Positions 7,537 through 16,065 of a stretch of DNA of 58,218 bases are shown here, piece by piece. Made by a program: the position numbers and the translations under genes. The stretch is taken from assembly GCA_000421085.1 (NCBI GenBank), contig ATWE01000026.1:1-58218 (forward strand), read 5' to 3'. Origin of the DNA: Ensifer sp. USDA 6670 (GTDB taxonomy: Bacteria; Pseudomonadota; Alphaproteobacteria; Rhizobiales; Rhizobiaceae). The notes under the pieces were generated by a model that saw nothing but the letters and a program-made list of their open reading frames with translations, was not told where the DNA came from and ran no database searches. Every line of letters begins with the position of its first letter. The first letter of the stretch is position 1.

Positions 7537-8628
7537 ATGCCCGAACAGCAAGGTTACGTTCGCTTCGAAAACGTAAGCAAGGCATATGATGCCGCGACCT
7601 TTGTCGTTGAGGACCTTAGCCTCTCCGTGGCCAAAGGTGAGTTTCTGACGATGCTCGGTCCCTCGGGCTCTGGAAAAACAACCTCTTTGATGATGCTCGC
7701 AGGTTTTGAACAGCCATCACTTGGTGAAATTTTCCTCGACGGACTGCCGATCTCACGTGTTCCGGCGCATCGCCGCGACATCGGCATGGTCTTCCAAAGT
7801 TATGCACTCTTCCCGCACATGACGGTGGGCGAGAACCTAGCATTTCCTTTACAGGTGCGAAAAGTATCAAAGGCTGAAACGAAACGCTTGGTCAGTAAAG
7901 CACTCGGCACGGTCAAGCTGGCTCACCTTATCGATCGCAAGCCATCGCAGCTGTCCGGAGGTCAACAGCAACGGGTGGCTTTAGCTCGCGCCTTGATTTT
8001 CGAGCCACGTATCGTGCTGATGGACGAGCCTCTCGGCGCTTTGGACAAGCAACTGCGCGAGCACATGCAGCATGAAATCCGCGCCCTCCATCGGCGACTG
8101 GGCATCACCATGGTCTATGTTACACACGACCAGGACGAAGCCCTAACGATGTCAGATCGCGTTGCTGTCTTTGGAAACGGACGGATACAGCAACTGGCGC
8201 CCCCTGAAGAGCTTTATGAATCACCGTCTAACGCCTTCGTCGCGTCCTTCATCGGGGAGAACAACTCGATCCGCGGGAAGGTTGTGTTTCGTGACGTGAA
8301 CCTTTGCAAGATCGAACTAACAGACGCGACCCTACTTACTGCGCGGACAGGAGATGTTCAGCAATTTGGGGAGGACGCTACCGTATCCGTCCGCCCGGAA
8401 AGGGTCGTTCTCAACCCTCCGATGGACGGCAGCACCGTCCGCTTGGAGGGGAATTGCACGGACCTCGTTTATCACGGCGACCACATTCGCGTCTGCATCG
8501 ACCACAAGTCCGCGGGTCCCTTGGTCGCCAAGATCCCAAACGCACGCGCCTATCAACTACCAAAAATTGGCGACGCAGTGCTCTTTGGCTGGGCGGCTGA
8601 AGATGCGATCGCACTGAAGCAAGTGTAA
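7537..8628 (+). CDS. ABC transporter ATP-binding protein (PotA-like)
   Basis: ATPase of a spermidine/putrescine-type importer, 363 residues. Walker A is GPSGSGKTT, the Q-loop is VFQSYALFPHMTV, the signature is LSGGQQQRVALARAL, Walker B is VLMDEPLGALD, and the H-loop is YVTHDQDEA. A TOBE-type C-terminal domain follows (SVRPERVVLN). The ATG at 7537 has TGGAGGAG eight bases ahead; an upstream TTG at 7501 lacks one. It is the first gene of a four-gene operon with the order ATPase, binding protein, permease, permease. Substrates of this family include polyamines, opines, other amines and 2-aminoethylphosphonate. The exact one is unknown. Confidence 0.9.
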   Translation: MPEQQGYVRFENVSKAYDAATFVVEDLSLSVAKGEFLTMLGPSGSGKTTSLMMLAGFEQPSLGEIFLDGLPISRVPAHRRDIGMVFQSYALFPHMTVGENLAFPLQVRKVSKAETKRLVSKALGTVKLAHLIDRKPSQLSGGQQQRVALARALIFEPRIVLMDEPLGALDKQLREHMQHEIRALHRRLGITMVYVTHDQDEALTMSDRVAVFGNGRIQQLAPPEELYESPSNAFVASFIGENNSIRGKVVFRDVNLCKIELTDATLLTARTGDVQQFGEDATVSVRPERVVLNPPMDGSTVRLEGNCTDLVYHGDHIRVCIDHKSAGPLVAKIPNARAYQLPKIGDAVLFGWAAEDAIALKQV

Positions 8629-8653
8629 CAACGCAAAGAAGGGGAATCGGAAA

Positions 8654-9691
8654 ATGACAAGGAAATTATTGCTCATAAGCGCAGTCGCCGTGAGCTTGTC
8701 GGGGTTTGAAACTCATGCTGCTGACCTCACTGTTGTATCGTGGGGCGGTGCCTACCAAGATGCTCAAAGAAAGGTTTTTTTGGAGCCTTTCGCCAAGGCG
8801 ACCAAGGTCAATCTGAAGGAAGAATCTTGGGATGGTGGCATCGGTGTCCTGCGCTCACGGGCCTCAGCTGCCGATCCCGGCTGGGACGTCGTTCAAGTCG
8901 AGACCAGTGATATTCTGCTGGGCTGCGAAGAGGGGCTTTTCGAGCCAATCGACTGGAGCAAGATCGGTGGCAAAGACGCCTATATCCCAGGTGCTACTGA
9001 GGAATGCGGGGTTGGTGCGATTCTCTATAACGAGGGCATCGCCTACGACCGTGATAAACTGAAGACGGCTCCGCGTGGCTGGGTAGACTTTTTTGATCTT
9101 GCAAAGTTTCCAGGCAAGCGAGCGCTGCGCTTGACACCTAACGTTGCTCTTCCAGGCGCTCTTCTTGCAGATGGCGTAAAGCCGGAAGATCTCTATACCG
9201 TCCTGGCAACCAAGGAGGGTGTCGATCGTGCATTCGCAAAACTCGAGACGATCAAGAACGACCTAGTTTTCTGGAAAGCAGGCGCGCAGCCAGCCCAGTT
9301 GCTTGCCTCCGGAGAGGTTGTGATGACGACTGCTTATAACGGGCGCATCGACGCCGCTAACCACCACGATCACCGGAACTTTGCTTTCGTTTGGAACGGA
9401 AGCATGCAGACGTTCGATTACTGGGTCGTCTTGAAGGGGTCGCCCAGGAAGGACACGGCTTACCAGTTCCTCGACTACATCAACCAACCCGAGAACCAGG
9501 CAAAGCTTCCAGGCGAGATCGCTTATGGGGTAGTGCGCAAGGAAGCAAGTGCGTCAATTGCGCCTGACAGGATTGTCGATATCCCATCAAATCCGAAGAA
9601 CCTCGATATATCTATCCCGCCGAATAGCGCGTTTTGGTTGGAAAACAATGACAGGTTAACCGAGCGGCTCCAGGCCTGGTCGGCAAAATAA
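8654..9691 (+). CDS. ABC transporter periplasmic substrate-binding protein (PotD-like)
   Basis: 345-residue extracellular solute-binding protein of the PotD/SBP_bac_8 type. It has a Sec signal peptide (KLLLISAVAVSLSGFETHA, predicted cut after HAA near residue 23). The mature start, DLTVVSWGGAYQDAQRKVFLEPF, is diagnostic of the family. Later blocks WDVVQVE, EECGVGAILYNEGIAYD and ALRLTPNVALPGALLADGV are also typical. The start is preceded by AAAGAAGGGGAA. It delivers ligand to the permeases encoded at 9761 and 10968. The presence of an intact signal and full length indicates a working system. Confidence 0.9.
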   Translation: MTRKLLLISAVAVSLSGFETHAADLTVVSWGGAYQDAQRKVFLEPFAKATKVNLKEESWDGGIGVLRSRASAADPGWDVVQVETSDILLGCEEGLFEPIDWSKIGGKDAYIPGATEECGVGAILYNEGIAYDRDKLKTAPRGWVDFFDLAKFPGKRALRLTPNVALPGALLADGVKPEDLYTVLATKEGVDRAFAKLETIKNDLVFWKAGAQPAQLLASGEVVMTTAYNGRIDAANHHDHRNFAFVWNGSMQTFDYWVVLKGSPRKDTAYQFLDYINQPENQAKLPGEIAYGVVRKEASASIAPDRIVDIPSNPKNLDISIPPNSAFWLENNDRLTERLQAWSAK

Positions 9692-9760
9692 CAGCAAGAG
9701 CGCGCATTCGGGCAGTTGTGGAAGCTGTCCGAATGCCTTTGGTCGCGATCGGAAAAGCCA

Positions 9761-10993
9761 GTGGTAGCAGCAACAACAAAATCCCGAGGAAGAAAGCGGG
9801 GTTCTGGTAACAAGGCGAAATCGCTGACTGCGATCCTGCTTGTTCTTCCTCTTCTCGTTTTTCTTTTGATCGTCTTTGCGATCCCTCTTGCAAAAATCCT
9901 GTCGTTGAGTGTTACGGACAACGAGGTCGCTGAGATTTGGCCTCAGGCATCAGATCAACTGCGTGCTTGGGATCGAACTCTGCCGCCGGAGGCGGTTTTC
10001 GCAGCTCTGGCGTTGGATATGAAGAAGTCCCAAGCAGAGCGAACCACTGCACTCGTCAGCAGGCGCCTGAACTATGCTTTGCCGGGAGGACGGACCCTGA
10101 TTACCAATACCGCCCGAAAAATCGCGGCGATGGAAAAGCCTCCTGCAGGAGGTTGGAAGGAGGCATTCCTGGAAGTAGATCCTGCATGGAGCAATTTGGC
10201 GACTTGGCAGGCCCTCTATCAATCGACAGGCCCAGTCACGAGTTTCTACTTGCTTGCAGCCTTCGACCGCTCGGTGGATTCAGCTGGAAATATCGTGCAT
10301 GCGCCTGAGGAAAACAGCGTCTATCTGGCGATACTTAAGCGAACCTTCGGCATTGCAACCATGGTAACGCTCATCTGTCTCGTCTTGGCTTTTCCCGTGG
10401 CATATTTTCTGGCAAATGGACCGGCACACGTGCGCGGTATTGTCATGGCTCTCGTCCTGCTACCCTTATGGACATCGCTATTGGTGCGCACTGCTGCGTG
10501 GGTCGTTCTCCTTCAGGATCAGGGTGTTATCAACCGGGCACTAGAGGCGCTGCATCTAATATCTGAACCGCTCCATTTGATCTTCCAAAGACCTGGTGTC
10601 ATCATTGCAATGGTCCATGTTTCGCTGCCCTACATGGTGCTGCCGCTCTATGCCACTATGGCGACGATCAAGTCGGATTATATGCGCGCCGGGATTTCCT
10701 TGGGTGCGCGGCCAGTTACGGCGTTTCGACGGATCTACCTGCCGCTGACGGCGCCCGGCATCGCCGCCGGCTGCCTTCTCGTTTTTATCATGTCGCTCGG
10801 CTACTATATCACGCCGGCACTCGTCGGCGGCGCCAGCGATCAAATGGTTTCTTACTTCATCTCCTATTACACCACGGAAGCCGTGAACTGGGGTCTAGCA
10901 GGCGCGTTGGCAGTGGTGCTGCTCGCCGCGACCATCCTGTTGTATCTGGTTTACTCCAAGGTCGCCGGTGTCAAAGGAGCAAGCTTTGCCTAA
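9761..10993 (+). CDS. ABC transporter permease (PotB-like) with extended periplasmic insertion
   Basis: Inner-membrane permease, about 410 residues from the GTG at 9761 (an in-frame TTG at 9716 is also possible). The first membrane helix (AILLVLPLLVFLLIVFAIPLA) is followed by about 150 hydrophilic residues. The conserved core then begins (GIATMVTLICLVLAFPVAYFLA, LLPLWTSLLVRTAAWVVLL) and carries the EAA loop AGISLGARPVTAFRRIYLPLTAPG. Ordinary PotB proteins are near 280-300 residues, so the insertion is notable, though it recurs in rhizobial relatives as far as I recall. The gene ends inside the start region of the next permease gene. Confidence 0.88.
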   Translation: MVAATTKSRGRKRGSGNKAKSLTAILLVLPLLVFLLIVFAIPLAKILSLSVTDNEVAEIWPQASDQLRAWDRTLPPEAVFAALALDMKKSQAERTTALVSRRLNYALPGGRTLITNTARKIAAMEKPPAGGWKEAFLEVDPAWSNLATWQALYQSTGPVTSFYLLAAFDRSVDSAGNIVHAPEENSVYLAILKRTFGIATMVTLICLVLAFPVAYFLANGPAHVRGIVMALVLLPLWTSLLVRTAAWVVLLQDQGVINRALEALHLISEPLHLIFQRPGVIIAMVHVSLPYMVLPLYATMATIKSDYMRAGISLGARPVTAFRRIYLPLTAPGIAAGCLLVFIMSLGYYITPALVGGASDQMVSYFISYYTTEAVNWGLAGALAVVLLAATILLYLVYSKVAGVKGASFA

Positions 10994-11795
10994 AGTTTCG
11001 TTCACAGCCTCCGAACCTACTATGTGGCGCAGCCTGCTGTATCTTTCCACAGCGGTCGTCGTCATTTTTATGGTGCTTCCCATTTTGGCGATACTCCCGC
11101 TGTCCTTTAACGGAAGTCAGTTCCTCGCCTATCCTATGCGCGGAACGAGCACGCAATGGTACGCGGAACTGGTTACAATGCCGCGTTGGTCGCACGCCAT
11201 ATGGAACAGTTTAGTTATCGGAGTTGCGGCATCTGCATTCGCAACCTTTCTTGGTACACTGGCAGCACTCGGCCTCTGGTGGGCGAGTTTCCGGGGCAAA
11301 GCAGTCTTAACGGCCTTTCTTCTGAGCCCGATGATTGTTCCGGTAGTCGTTTTCGGCGTCGGACTGACCCTTCTCCTCGGTCCGCTTGGCCTCGTTCGGT
11401 CCTACACCTCTATCATAGCCGCGCATGCTGCCCTCGGCAGCCCATTTGTAGTGATAACTGTCGGCGCTGCGCTCGCCTCCTACGACCGCAATCTTACACG
11501 TGCCGCCTACAACCTTGGGGCCTCACCGACCTATGCATTTCGCCGAGTGATGTTGCCGTTGATTTTGCCTGGGGTCTTTTCGGGATGGGTGTTCGCCTTC
11601 GCGACGTCCTTCGATGAGGTTGTCATTGTCATGTTGATCGGCGGCCCTGAGCATAGGACCCTTCCGCGCGAAATGTTTTCGGCGATCCGAGAGAATCTCT
11701 CGCCCACGATCGCCGCCGCAGCGACCGTGATGACCCTGACGGCAATCGTTTTAGTCTGCGTAGTCGAAGTTTTGAAGCGCAGAGCGCCTCAGTGA
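10968..11795 (+). CDS. ABC transporter permease (PotC-like)
   Basis: Second permease, 275 residues from a GTG at 10968. An in-frame TTG at 10986, five bases after AAAGGAG, may be the real start. Either overlaps the end of the PotB-like gene, implying translational coupling. Six membrane segments are visible, beginning SLLYLSTAVVVIFMVLPILAILPLSF. The coupling loop AAYNLGASPTYAFRRVMLPLILPG is the EAA motif that docks on the ATPase. With its partners it completes an importer. Confidence 0.88.
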   Translation: MSKEQALPKVSFTASEPTMWRSLLYLSTAVVVIFMVLPILAILPLSFNGSQFLAYPMRGTSTQWYAELVTMPRWSHAIWNSLVIGVAASAFATFLGTLAALGLWWASFRGKAVLTAFLLSPMIVPVVVFGVGLTLLLGPLGLVRSYTSIIAAHAALGSPFVVITVGAALASYDRNLTRAAYNLGASPTYAFRRVMLPLILPGVFSGWVFAFATSFDEVVIVMLIGGPEHRTLPREMFSAIRENLSPTIAAAATVMTLTAIVLVCVVEVLKRRAPQ

Positions 11796-11898
11796 CGTGA
11801 GAATAGGGGGCAGACTTTCGAGACTTTCTGGTTAACCGCGCGCGAAATGACCTTGCGTCGTCGCTTCGTCAAATACTTGGTTAAAGGTCGAGATGCCT
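11796..11898. other. Short gene-free spacer after the transporter
   Basis: About 100 bp between the permease stop and the right-hand repeat. No terminator hairpin with a T-tract was seen. Confidence 0.4.
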
Positions 11899-12610
11899 GG
11901 TGCACTATCGCCCAGTCGCCTTGAATGCTGTTCTTGGCGCTGCGACGGGAGTTCCACACGCCATCCAGATTTCCATGGGTATGAGGAAGACTAAACCGGC
12001 TTGGCCTCCTCCCGATGCGAAGGCGAGAACTGGCGCCGGTGCACATTCGCGGATCCTTCGGCAACCATCTTTAGGACAGGAGCGGAGCGAGGCGGTCCTC
12101 AGTTGCAGATTCAGGCCGGTTGCAGCTAAAGACGCGGCGGCGCTCCGGCAGCGCTTGCGCTTCACTAACGGATCTCGGCAACAGCTTCGATTTCTACGGC
12201 CATGCCCGAGGGGAGCGCGTGCGTCCCGGAGGCAACGCGGGCGTGACGGCCTGCCACACCCAGAACATCGCAGATCAGATCTGAGGCTGCGTTGAGCACC
12301 TTTGCCTGGTCTCCAAAATCAGGAGTGCAACGGACAAGCCCGCGAGTCGGACGAGCCGTACGACCCGATCGAGGTCACCGCTGCAGGCAAGTGTAACTGC
12401 CCCAATATATTCAATGCGCAAAGGCGGGCCGCTGTCTGGCCATCCGCGAGGGTCAAATTGCCGCCAATGACGCCCTCATAGATCAGCTGACCACTTTTGC
12501 GAGAGCCCTGGCCGGCGACGAGGACCAGAGCACCGGACTGGACAAAGGAAGATAGTTCCCCTGAGGAGGATTTCCATCGGGAAGCTCCGGTCGGAGGCTT
12601 GCCAAGCGCG
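11899..12610. repeat. Long direct repeat, copy 2 (right of the ABC transporter)
   Basis: About 710 bp matching 6249-7011 in the same orientation. It lacks the 30-base palindromic insertion but keeps eight bases (TCAAATTG) missing from copy 1. Copy 1 continues into the ridA start, whereas copy 2 breaks off at GCCAAGCGCG before it, so the duplication junction lies at the ridA N-terminus. Confidence 0.85.
12165..12610 (-). pseudogene. RidA family pseudogene, copy 2 (lacks start)
   Basis: Reads leftward without an initiation codon. RLASLRPELPDGNPPQGNYLP is in one frame, then FVQSGALVLVAGQGSRKSGQLIYEGVIGGNLTLADGQTAARLCALNILGQL is in a second. After another shift comes RCTPDFGDQAKVLNAASDLICDVL, and GRHARVASGTHALPSGMAVEIEAVAEIR runs to a TAG at 12165. 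At least two single-base shifts are present. It lies directly downstream of the dehydratase/DUF4392 pair on the same strand, which is where a functional ridA would be useful for clearing 2-aminoacrylate. Confidence 0.8.
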
Positions 12611-12640
12611 TATCAACAACTCCCATACCTATCTCCATTC

Positions 12641-13708
12641 TCACTTCACTTGGCGCCAATCGCCGCTATCGCCCTTCCAACCCACGACCCTGCCGGCAAG
12701 GCGCTCGAGCGTGTTGCGCAACGTGGTCACAAGACCTGCCCATTCGCTGGCGGAAATGCCGTCCACTGCCGGCTCTGGCCCCATAAACATGCCATCGACG
12801 CCGCCGAAGGAAACGCATTGTTCTATGCATCGGCGCTCGAGCTCGCCGTCGTGGAAGATCGAGGGTTTCTCAAGCAGTGCCGAAAGGGCAGCGATAAGCC
12901 CGGTGGCACCCCAGTTCGAGACGCTCGAGACGATCAGGTGGTCGGCCGCCGTTGCCGCCGCCACACCGCCACGTGCTGGATGGCCACTGTCCTTGGCCTT
13001 CGGTGAAAAGGACTTGAGCTCTTCTGCGATTACGCCCATCCCTAATTCATTTCCTCCATCGCCGATAGCAACAAACGGAACGCCTTTGGACTTCGCGCGA
13101 AGGAAAAATTGATCGAGATCGGCAACAAGACCGTCGAGCGGCCGTCCACCGAGTCCATGATACAGGCCGCGATCATTTCTTCCAGGACGCTCAATCGAGA
13201 TGACCAGGGACGGTCTGGTTACATCAAGCAGAGCGTCCGTAATCTCCCGGCAGCCTGCATCGTCCTTCGGCACGCTGCGAATATAGACCGGCCGGATGAA
13301 CTCGACCGACTGGATCACGCCGGTTTCGGGGAAGGGAAGAGGGGAAAGGCCGGCTCCCCGACAAGTGCCGATCATCATCTCAACCCAGTCGTCATCCGTC
13401 AGGATAACCGTTTCAACACCCAGCCCCAGGAAGAATGCACGCGCCATGAGCGCCGCACCCACGGGCCCATCGGTCTCGGGAATGCCGGCCCCCTCGGGAA
13501 AGCCTGTGGCAATGACGATCGGGCCGCCATTGTCTCGCACCCGGTCGCAAATCAGTTTGGCAGCCATCATGCAAGCCGGACCGGGCTGGCGCCCTTGGAG
13601 CGCATCATAAATCTTGACGATCAGCCCGACGCCCGTGAGGTCGAGCGTCATGAAATTCTCGATAGTCCGGGCGATCTTCTCTCCCTTTGCACTTTGCAGA
13701 TCAAGCAT
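12641..13708 (-). CDS. DUF4392 protein (D-glutamate cyclase C-terminal-like)
   Basis: 355-residue DUF4392 protein. Recognised by VIATGFPEGAGIPETDGPVGA, the ERPGRNDRGLYHGLGG stretch, VAIGDGGNELGMG and the DHLIVSSVSNWGA motif. From family knowledge, DUF4392 is the C-terminal domain of mitochondrial D-glutamate cyclase, which converts D-glutamate to 5-oxo-D-proline, and many bacteria carry it as a stand-alone protein. Its ATG is two bases past the stop of the dehydratase gene, so the two are co-translated. The GDGGNE and RPGRND clusters may bind metal or substrate. The actual activity of this stand-alone protein is inferred. Confidence 0.8.
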   Translation of the reverse strand: MLDLQSAKGEKIARTIENFMTLDLTGVGLIVKIYDALQGRQPGPACMMAAKLICDRVRDNGGPIVIATGFPEGAGIPETDGPVGAALMARAFFLGLGVETVILTDDDWVEMMIGTCRGAGLSPLPFPETGVIQSVEFIRPVYIRSVPKDDAGCREITDALLDVTRPSLVISIERPGRNDRGLYHGLGGRPLDGLVADLDQFFLRAKSKGVPFVAIGDGGNELGMGVIAEELKSFSPKAKDSGHPARGGVAAATAADHLIVSSVSNWGATGLIAALSALLEKPSIFHDGELERRCIEQCVSFGGVDGMFMGPEPAVDGISASEWAGLVTTLRNTLERLAGRVVGWKGDSGDWRQVK

Positions 13709-13710
13709 GG

Positions 13711-14739
13711 TCAGATTCCGGATGTGGGGACAGTGGTGATGCAGGTGGCGAACTTCTCAGCGTCGACGTTGCCGCCGCTGAGTAGGATCGCCGCGGTTTT
13801 TCCCGTGATGTCGATCGTGCCGGCCAAAAGCGCGGCCAATGCTACCGCCCCGCCGGGTTCGACCACGAGCTTCAATTCGCGATAGGCGAAGCGGATAGCC
13901 TCCTTCACCTCGTCGTCGACGACGGATAGCCCGCCGGCAAGATGCTTTCGGCATATTGGGAATGTCAGCTTGCCCGGCGCAGGAACAAGGAGTGCGTCAC
14001 AGATCGACGTGCAAAGTGCGGGCGCTTTTCGTCGTTCACCGGTGGCAAGCGAAAGAGCCATCCCGTCAAAACCGGCGGGTTCAACGCTATAGATTGCCGC
14101 CCGCGGCATGAGTGTGTGGACGCCGCAAGCAGCGCCTGACACAAGCCCTCCGCCAGAACACGAAAACAGCGCAACATCAAGGGACATACCCATTTCAGCA
14201 GCTTGATGGGCGATTTCCGCACCCAGAGTTGCCTGGCCTGTAATGACGTACGGATCGTCATAGGGCGGGATGATGACAGCTCCGCTCTCGGCCGCGATTT
14301 GCGCGCCGATTTCTTCACGATCTTCCTTTGTCTTGTCGTAGAGACGGACGGTCGCGCCATTTAGCCGGACACCCTCGACCTTCGTTTTGGGAGCGTCGTA
14401 AGGCATCAAAACAGTCGCGCTGATTCCAAGATGTTTGGCTACAAAGGAGATTGCCAGGCCGTGGTTGCCTGAGGACCACGTAACGATGCCGCAATCCCGC
14501 TCAGCCGTGTTAAGTTGCAGGGCCCTGTTTAGGGCACCGCGAAGCTTGAAGGAGCCGGAACGTTGTAGGTTTTCCGGCTTGATAAGCACACGTGCTCCAA
14601 GCAAGCCGTTCAGTTCCTGGCTCTCCAGGATCGGTGTACGCACCGCATATTTCGCAATACGATCCCGCGCCGCTTGGATCGAATCTGCAGTTGGTTCGAA
14701 ATGGTCAAGGGGAGGTTGAACTGTCACCTGAGGCTCCAA
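13711..14739 (-). CDS. Threonine/serine dehydratase family PLP enzyme
   Basis: Fold-type II PLP lyase of 342 residues, without the C-terminal ACT regulatory domain of biosynthetic IlvA, so of catabolic or racemase type. PLP lysine K65 lies in SGSFKLRGA, the SSGNHG phosphate/substrate loop is near 90, the glycine-rich CSGGGL loop near 195, and the terminal LLSGGNVD is present. It probably dehydrates or deaminates a beta-hydroxy amino acid (threonine, serine or 3-hydroxyaspartate), releasing an enamine. It lies between a LysR gene and DUF4392 on the same strand. Close relatives include serine racemase and eutB-type ectoine-cluster enzymes, so substrate is open. Confidence 0.85.
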   Translation of the reverse strand: MEPQVTVQPPLDHFEPTADSIQAARDRIAKYAVRTPILESQELNGLLGARVLIKPENLQRSGSFKLRGALNRALQLNTAERDCGIVTWSSGNHGLAISFVAKHLGISATVLMPYDAPKTKVEGVRLNGATVRLYDKTKEDREEIGAQIAAESGAVIIPPYDDPYVITGQATLGAEIAHQAAEMGMSLDVALFSCSGGGLVSGAACGVHTLMPRAAIYSVEPAGFDGMALSLATGERRKAPALCTSICDALLVPAPGKLTFPICRKHLAGGLSVVDDEVKEAIRFAYRELKLVVEPGGAVALAALLAGTIDITGKTAAILLSGGNVDAEKFATCITTVPTSGI

Positions 14740-14829
14740 AGACGGTGTATGGTCGAAGACAAGCTCAGCGATGACTTAAAGTAAAATTATAATCCCTGAT
14801 CGATGGGCATAAGGAAATCGAATGCGTCT

Positions 14830-15723
14830 TCACTCAGCGTGGGAGTCCTCACTGGCAACGCGCTGCGCAATCGCCGCCAGTTCCTCGAGCATTTCACTGC
14901 CGAAGCCCGATGGATAAAACGCGTAGAACCTCAAGGGAGGCAGGTCTATCTCGCTTGGGACAAGCTGAAGAATGTTGTCGACCTTTGCCGCGCCGAGTGT
15001 GCCCGCTGCAACAAGTGCAATCCCTATGCCATCGAGCGCTAGTTTCTCGATGGTCGAGATTGATGAGTTTGCGAAGATCCGAGGAGGGAGACCGGTTTTT
15101 TGAAACACCAGCTCGCGGAGATAGTCAAATGGGTAGGTATTACGAGGATAGGTCAAAATGGGGACAGTCGGGGCTTTCTGATATGTGAGCAGTTCGTCCG
15201 GAACGAGCCCGGGGATCGCATAGAACCGCAGAGGGTAGTCCTTGAGTTTTACGCAGGTGAAACCTTCGAGAACCGCCGGCCCCAACATCAGGGCGATGTC
15301 GATTTCACCGTTTTGCAAGGCAATGAGCATCGACGGCGTGACGTCCACCGTCATATCGAAGTCCATGTTTGGGAATCGGCGCGACGCCTGTTCGAGGAAC
15401 CTCGAAAGCCATGTTTGAACAATAGTTTCGGAGACCCCAAGGCGTATCCTGCAGTGCAGGTGCCGATTGAGTTCAAGATCGCGCTCCATGGCCGCGACCT
15501 GCCGCAGAAGCAATTCTGCATGGCCGAAGAGAGTTCGTCCGACCCTCGTCAGGGCTATGGGCTTCGCCATTCGATCGAACAGCGGTTCGCCGACGGTTTC
15601 CTCCATGGCCGCAATCCGCTGTGAGATTGTCGGCTGCGTGGTGTTGAGCTTCTCTGCTGCCTTAGAGAAGCTGCGCAGGCGTCCCGCCCAATAGAAGACT
15701 TCCACGCTTCTTAGGTTGAACAT
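14830..15723 (-). CDS. LysR family transcriptional regulator
   Basis: 297-residue LysR regulator. The N-terminal winged HTH reads LRSVEVFYWAGRLRSFSKAAEKLNTTQPTISQRIA, and a periplasmic-binding-like effector domain follows. Although the frame is open to 15840, the family N-terminus begins at the ATG at 15723, which has GAGGTG just upstream. It is transcribed toward the dehydratase and DUF4392 genes, with a 90-base gap, and divergently from the dehydrogenase gene at 16066. Regulation of the dehydratase pair is the natural guess. Confidence 0.9.
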   Translation of the reverse strand: MFNLRSVEVFYWAGRLRSFSKAAEKLNTTQPTISQRIAAMEETVGEPLFDRMAKPIALTRVGRTLFGHAELLLRQVAAMERDLELNRHLHCRIRLGVSETIVQTWLSRFLEQASRRFPNMDFDMTVDVTPSMLIALQNGEIDIALMLGPAVLEGFTCVKLKDYPLRFYAIPGLVPDELLTYQKAPTVPILTYPRNTYPFDYLRELVFQKTGLPPRIFANSSISTIEKLALDGIGIALVAAGTLGAAKVDNILQLVPSEIDLPPLRFYAFYPSGFGSEMLEELAAIAQRVASEDSHAE

Positions 15724-16065
15724 TTCACCTCGCTTTTCTCCGCGGCCAGGACACGGCACGGACTGCCGAACGGCGTGATCAGAACCCGTTAGCCTGGATG
15801 CCCACCCGCTCGGTTGTGTTTTCCCTACTGTAAACCGCATGTTATCGTTGACATAAGCGAGAATTGTGTTCTGTATACGTTAACATTGTTGCGCAGAAAC
15901 TGCTTTGGGCTCTAACGGCGTGAGTGCTGAAGGGAACCATCGTGCGAGCACGCCATCCGAACAGACACGCGTCAGGAGCGTCGTCCTCAATAAGGAGCGA
16001 GAGAGAAAAGGGATGACAACAAACATCGAAAATCCTGCTGCCCCAGCCATCCGGGTAGGTGGAAA
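15724..16065. other. Divergent intergenic region between LysR and the first Gfo/Idh gene
   Basis: 342 bp that holds the paired LacI-type boxes (15840-15885). No further coding was recognised. The open minus frame at 15880-16581 is a shadow of the dehydrogenase gene. Confidence 0.5.
15840..15885. promoter_or_regulatory. Paired LacI-type operator boxes upstream of the first Gfo/Idh gene
   Basis: Box 1, TGTTATCGTTGACA (15840-15853), and box 2, TGTATACGTTAACA (15872-15885), are imperfect palindromes centred on CG, as expected for LacI-family operators. Their centres are 32 bases apart, three helical turns. Box 1 contains TTGACA, a possible -35. Matching boxes stand before the LacI genes at 18357 and 19591-19634. 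Confidence 0.7.

Noticed and set aside
11900..12295. 131-residue plus-strand frame in repeat copy 2
   Set aside because: It reads across the RidA pseudogene on the opposite strand and shows no protein motif.
6249..12610. Possible composite transposon around the ABC transporter
   Set aside because: The flanking repeats carry ridA relics but no recognisable transposase, terminal inverted repeats or target-site duplication, so only a segmental duplication is claimed.
13109..13885. 258-residue open frame on the plus strand opposite DUF4392 and the dehydratase
   Set aside because: Crosses two real minus-strand genes and has no family similarity.
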